NCBI RefSeq assembly: GCF_000485595.1
Contig: NW_014577164.1
Location: forward strand, 555,427-578,427
Origin: Priapulus caudatus
Lineage: Eukaryota > Priapulida > Priapulimorpha > Priapulimorphida > Priapulidae
Length of the DNA stretch: 23,001 nucleotides
Direction of reading: 5' to 3'
The position numbers and the translations under genes were made by a program. This document shows, in pieces, positions 12,301 through 18,300 of this stretch (position 1 is the stretch's first letter; the number at the start of each line of letters is the position of its first letter). Below the pieces are notes generated by a model. It saw only the letters and a list, made by a program, of their open reading frames with translations. It had not been told where the DNA came from and searched no databases.

Positions 12301-15300
12301 GCCACCACCTGCACATGTTGGTACGTACGCGCGCGCGGCTGCGGCGGTGGCGCGGCGGCGGAGGAAATAATGGTTATTATTCCTTCTAAATAATAAAATA
12401 TAATTATATTATATATATTATATATATTTATATATAATTCAGTATATATATATTTAATTATATAATAAATAATATTCGTTATTACAGCTGGTGCTGTAAT
12501 GGCGCTCTGTGGTCTCATTCTCATTGATTGCGTCAATCGATCTGATCGTGCGAGCGGTAGCAAAAAAAGATCAATAGAGTCGCAGAGTGCTGCGTTCGAT
12601 GGTCTGTTCTCTATCGCTGGCCTTCGTGTGGGTTTTTTATTTGGGCCGATTGCCGTCTCGACGATGGTCGCGGCTATTCATTCAAGGTTCATTCATTCAT
12701 GAGCTGCTGCTGGTTGCTGCGCTTATGTATATTATTATCAACATCCGCGTTGTCTGCCCTGGAATGGGGCGTCGCTGTGTACACTGTTGTTCAATTGCTG
12801 GAGAAGATCAATCTGTGACAGAATGCTTGTACTCACACTTTTCGTTAAAAAAAGTTTGTAGAGTAGATTTTTTGAACTTTCAAGATCGAGTCAATCAAAT
12901 CTTTGGCAAAAAGCCGTTGGTGAGAATTTAAAAGTTCACTGATCAAATTTTTGATCAACTATGTCGTTATGTTCTATTTTCTACACTCAACTTCTAGGCA
13001 CCGGGTTAATTAACTTTGATGTATTCAGCCAATCAGTATATAGCATGCGTGGTGTGTGTCTTGTTTTTACGTGTACTTGCGTGTGCGATTGCATAAGACA
13101 GGTCGCACTGTAAAGAAAATGTAAACAAGTTCGCGAAAGTAGGACCGTTGTTCATCTGATGCCAAACGATCGTGGCTAATTACTTGATCCATACATTGGA
13201 TGAATAATTTCATAGCTCTGCTTCAGTTGTTTGATCCATTTGATTTGCATCTGTTATTGTCCCAATTTCAGTTTATGTTATTGCCACCAATATCATTAGT
13301 ATTATGATTATGATTATGATTATTATATTCACAGCTGTGGGGTAACATCTTCTTGAGCATGGCCAGCCTGGTCATCTGTATGCAACTGCGCTATCTCTTC
13401 CACGAGATGCAGCGACGTGTCAAGAAACACAAAAACTACCTACGTGTTGTGCATCACATGGAGGCAAAGTACGTAGCCCTAGCTCTTCCATGCTTAACAT
13501 GATGCCAGAGTTCTTTCTTTTTTTTATCAAATTCAGTGTTAAAATCATCATTGTTTACAGAAGTTTGCAAACGGGTAACATGTTAGTAGCTTCAACAATC
13601 TGTATTCGATCATATTCCTCAATTTGTATCGTGCTACTAATTTAACATGTAAGCCATAACTGAAAGTGATTTTATATACAATTTCTTGTGCTTGTGTGAT
13701 CTGCAGGATACATGATTAACGATCGACTCATATGCTTAGTAGTGTAGTGTTATCAAAATTGTCTTTCTGCGTCTAGTTATCCGATGGCATCCTACGACGT
13801 TATTGACAGTAACATTGACGATTGTGCCATCTGCTGGGATAAAATGGAAGCAGCACGGGTGTTACCTTGCAATCACATGTTCCATAAGTGAGTTGGGCTT
13901 CTTAGCTACCGTTATAGGCTACAAACCAGATTATTAAAGTTCATCTGTTTCGCTCAATGCTACAAGTTCATTGAGGTGCACGATCAGGTGCGAGTCAAAT
14001 ATTAAGTGGGTAATGTGACGTGATTGCGTGTGATATTGTGTCACTGCTTTGCGTAACGACTTCTCGATAATATCCTTCTGCAGTTCTTGCTTGAGATCGT
14101 GGTTGGAACAGGACACCTCGTGTCCTACCTGCCGCACGTCGCTCAGTGACAGTCGCAGCAGCAGCAGTAGTCAAGCAGAGGAGTTGACCGAGACTGTCCC
14201 AGATACTCCAGAGGCAACGACGCCCAACCGGCAACAGCGCAATCACTTTTTCCACTTTGACGGTGAGTGTAGTTGCAAGGCACGCCAGCGGAGTGCAAAC
14301 GGATCAGAAAAATTTGGTAGTACTGATGCCGGTGTTGTCATTGTTTGGAAGTGGGCCCAGATAGATAGAGGCAATGGCCATTTGCATCCAGAAGATTTTA
14401 GCTTGTTAAGTTCATTATTTCGAGCTTAGATATCAACGCTGCTTTGTCTTCAGGTGAGTGTAGTTGCAAGGCAAGCCAGCTACGTTAGTGGAGTTTAAAA
14501 TTTGATAGTATGGAACTGATGATCATTGTTTGGAAGTGGCCCTAGGTAGATAGAGCCAGTGGTTATTTGCATCCAGAAGATGTTTGCTCGTTAGTAAGTT
14601 AATTAGTTAGTCGAGCATTATTAGCTTAGCAATCAACGCTGCTTTCTCCTCAGGTTCACGGTACATGCCGTGGCTTCCCAGCTTCTCAGTGGAGGTGACG
14701 CACACCCAGCTGTTGGGAGCAGAACCTCAGCTGCAGCAGAGCATACAGACGTCACAGCTGGATAGCATGGTGTGTACTACCATAGCATTTGTTGTATACT
14801 ACTACTTGTTGTATTGTTTAAAGCTTTGGTTTTCAATTTTCAACCAGTCTTGTGTTTTCCCCACTTTTACGACAACGCAACCGTTATTGCTTGAGTAACA
14901 GCAACTGTCTAGAGTAATGATGAAATGCCTTAGAATCTTCGTACTTAACTATATTCTCCAAAACATCCACGATTCGAATTTTGATTACTCGTTTTGATTA
15001 CCGCCGCCATGTTTTGCAAATCACGGACATTTCTCGCAATGTGCCAGCTATCGGCCACTTTTAAAATAGAAACGGAGTCAACTACACAGAATCAGATGCC
15101 CTTTTGTTTGAATTAGGTGCAGAATGGGTGCACTTGCAACTTGTTGGTAAAAACCAGGGCCCATTTGCAAATTTATTGTCGCTATAATCAAATATGCCAT
15201 GGTGTTATAGCGTGTTCAATTTTAATTTGCTATGCTATAACAGCATAAATTATTAGTGTTTTTCAAGTTGGTGTAATCAGTAATATATCCGCTGTGAGGT

Positions 15301-18300
15301 GAGACTATATTTAGCTATATTTTTTTCAGATTGATCGTTTTGGAGCAATGATTTCGAAATAATAGCTTTAATGTGCATTGTTTAGCACTCGTGTTTCTGT
15401 TGAATCAATTTGTGATTAGTGGCTATTGTGTAACCCATTTCATTTACCTCTGATTATTTTCCAACCTGTTAGATTCACCCGTGCTAAATTACCCCTGAGA
15501 AAAATCGTAGCTGTAAACAATTTTTCGCTTTATTGACGTCCGATTATTGACGTGTTTCGGGGTCGGGTTTCGCGCCGGCGTTTGATTGCATTTGCCCCGT
15601 ATTTGCGTTTTTACTGTCAGAATCGTTTGTGCTACGCTGTTTATTGATCTCTGCATGTCTGTGGGTGTGTGTGTGTCTCCGTGCGTGGCGGCGAGTGCAG
15701 GCACGCCAGGTGCAGTCGATGTTCCCTCACATGCCCATCAACGTGATCATGGACGACCTGCGGGTAACGCGCTCCGTCGAAATCACGATCGAGAACATCC
15801 TGGACGAACGCCTGCTTCCTGCTCCCGTAAGTCACACGCACGCCCACCCGCCGGGACGGCTAGACGCGATGATGCGTTGTTGTCGTGAGTAAACCGGTGC
15901 TAGGTGGCGTTATAATAATTAATATCGTGTCTTTCGCGATGACATGGCTGCCAGGTGATGGCTTAGGCCACAATTAAAGAAATTTTTGTGTGCTCTCATC
16001 CGACCCAGGCTGAAAAGTTTAGGTAGGTAGGCTTTTTTTGAAGGGGTCTTTTTACGAATTCAGCATGGTGACTACATGCTCGGGTGTGCTTGTGTGGAGA
16101 TACTTTTTATGTTGAATGTTTGTATTGATTGGTACATATAATGTATTGCCTACAGATTTATACAATGTACAGTGATACAATTTGTAAAAAAAAAAAAGAA
16201 TGGGAAAGGTCAATAACATTTTTTTTAGTCGGCCCCTTTTTGGCGGGTCGGTCGGGTGAGGGCAAACAAACTATATTTGTATTATGGCCTTAGCTTCTTT
16301 ATTACCCTGTTTCCCTAGCAATCTACATCTCTGTGTTATGCAATGACTCTGTGGTATTACAACGTTACACCAGTCATCTTGTTCCTCTAAATAACGTGGC
16401 TGACAGGTGGCACCGGTAAGCAAGGGTCTCGCAATAACATGGCTGTTAGGTGGCATGTGTAGCATATTCCAACCAGCAGGTATAAGAAATAACATCTAGT
16501 AAAACATCAGCAATTATTTACGGTCATGTATTGCCGAGTTTACTTTCTGACAAACGTACTCTGATCTGAAAACCCCTGATGTTGATATCTTCTGTTAGGC
16601 ATATACTGTTTAAATTGCAGGATACTCAAGTATAAAACATTTAAGCATTATCGAGGTATAACGAGTAATGATGTTTCATAATGTTTTTCTCAATAGAGCG
16701 CACAGCTGTCAAGAACCGGTTCTCAACCGAGTGAAACTCTGTCTACACAGGTACGTACGTGTAAATGCTGTATCCAAATCGTACAATCACTTATATACGT
16801 CTACTTTAGATATAAGGGTAGAATTTGCGTTTGTGTGTGCATGCACGAATGTGTGCTTCTTACTTCTTCCTCTTGTGTGAACACAGTGCTGTGAAATTTA
16901 CACAGGTACTTACACATGCTTGCATACAAGTATCTACAGTAGTGTGCACTGCAAATTCAGAAAGCATAATCTTGGAATAGTGCAAGAAAATTGATTGATG
17001 GTTATGGAAGTGTGTACAGTTTAGCAGGAGCAGGATTGTCAGAGGCAGAACGAATTTGGTATGTGGCTATATGACATGTGGCTTATGCCTGTGAGTTAAG
17101 CAGGGCAGACGACAACACTATCCAACTGCATCATCCAGTCAGTTGACAAAAATTGCCGTCTAAGAAAAAAAATAGTTCTAAAGCCTTGGAGTTGTAAGTT
17201 CATTTACCCATCGTTTGGATGCTTCGTGTGATATATAAGATGCTGAGAAAACAATTCCGTGCTAGGACACGTGACGACTGCACGTATGCCCCAGTTCCAC
17301 TATGCTATATATGGCTCGTGAAATCACATGTCAACGCTCTTGGTGACGCCATACATGAGAAAGTGCATTTCTTGTTGCTGCGTGCATTTGCCAGCAACTT
17401 TCACATCCCCGGTGTATCAGTTACACTGTGAAGAAACGTAGGCATGGCCACATTACGTCAAGTAACTGCTGTAGGCATTCTACGCCGTACAGAGAGAGAG
17501 AGAGAGCAAGCAAGTGTGTACGTGCGTGTATGCACGTGTGCGTGTGCAGGAATGGCAGGAAGCTTCGATTTAATGTAAAAATGTTGTTGCTTCAAGTGCA
17601 AGAAAAACAATGAGAGCGTAGTGGCATGAGCTGGTTTGCTCAGAGTAAACTGGAGAATTCATCCTTGGTAATGGGAAAACATTACCCATATAGTGCGATG
17701 AGTGATGCAACTATTATGCACAACAGCTTTCATTTCAAACGTGGTTGGTTTCTAGGGAGCTGATGTTTTTGCCCGCATAAAAACTTTTAATGTGAAGGCC
17801 ATCTGTATGAAGGTCCTCAAACACTCTTACTTTCAGATATCCATCTTTATATTTAGTGTTCTTCTAATTAAAAAATTGTGACAGGAGTTTGATATGAATT
17901 TTTAAACAGTGCCAATAGTTGTGTTCGCATCTGTATGGTGACGTATAGAACTAAGATAGTTTTTTTATATCCATTTGCAATAATTTATTTATATATGATA
18001 CAGTGGCTACAGTACAGTGTTTTGAATTATCACAGGTCTCTACGTCATCGTCAACAGATGACAGCATGATCTTTTATGCAGGTGGAGATATTGCAGATGG
18101 TGCATTCTTAGACAACGATGAAGTCCTGCATAGTTCATTGCCTGATACAAACAGGTAATATATAATAATCACCTCAAACGTAGTTTTCTAGCATTCAAAA
18201 AGGTTATTTCTTTATTGTGTTTAACACATAAATAAATAAATAGTGTCATATAATGCTTTCCTGCCTATTGTTAGGTATGTGGACCAATACCAATTGATGT

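Noticed and set aside
11754-12563. Long minus-strand open frame of 269 codons
   Set aside because: It is the reverse reading of the splice-acceptor array and exon 5. Its peptide is repetitive (REKTCCL/ERENMLF-type) and it overlaps a secure plus-strand exon.
12587-12931. Plus-strand open frame of 114 codons within intron 5
   Set aside because: Exon 5 joins exon 6 exactly as in homologues (HML|LWGNI). Nothing is missing, and the frame has no domain.
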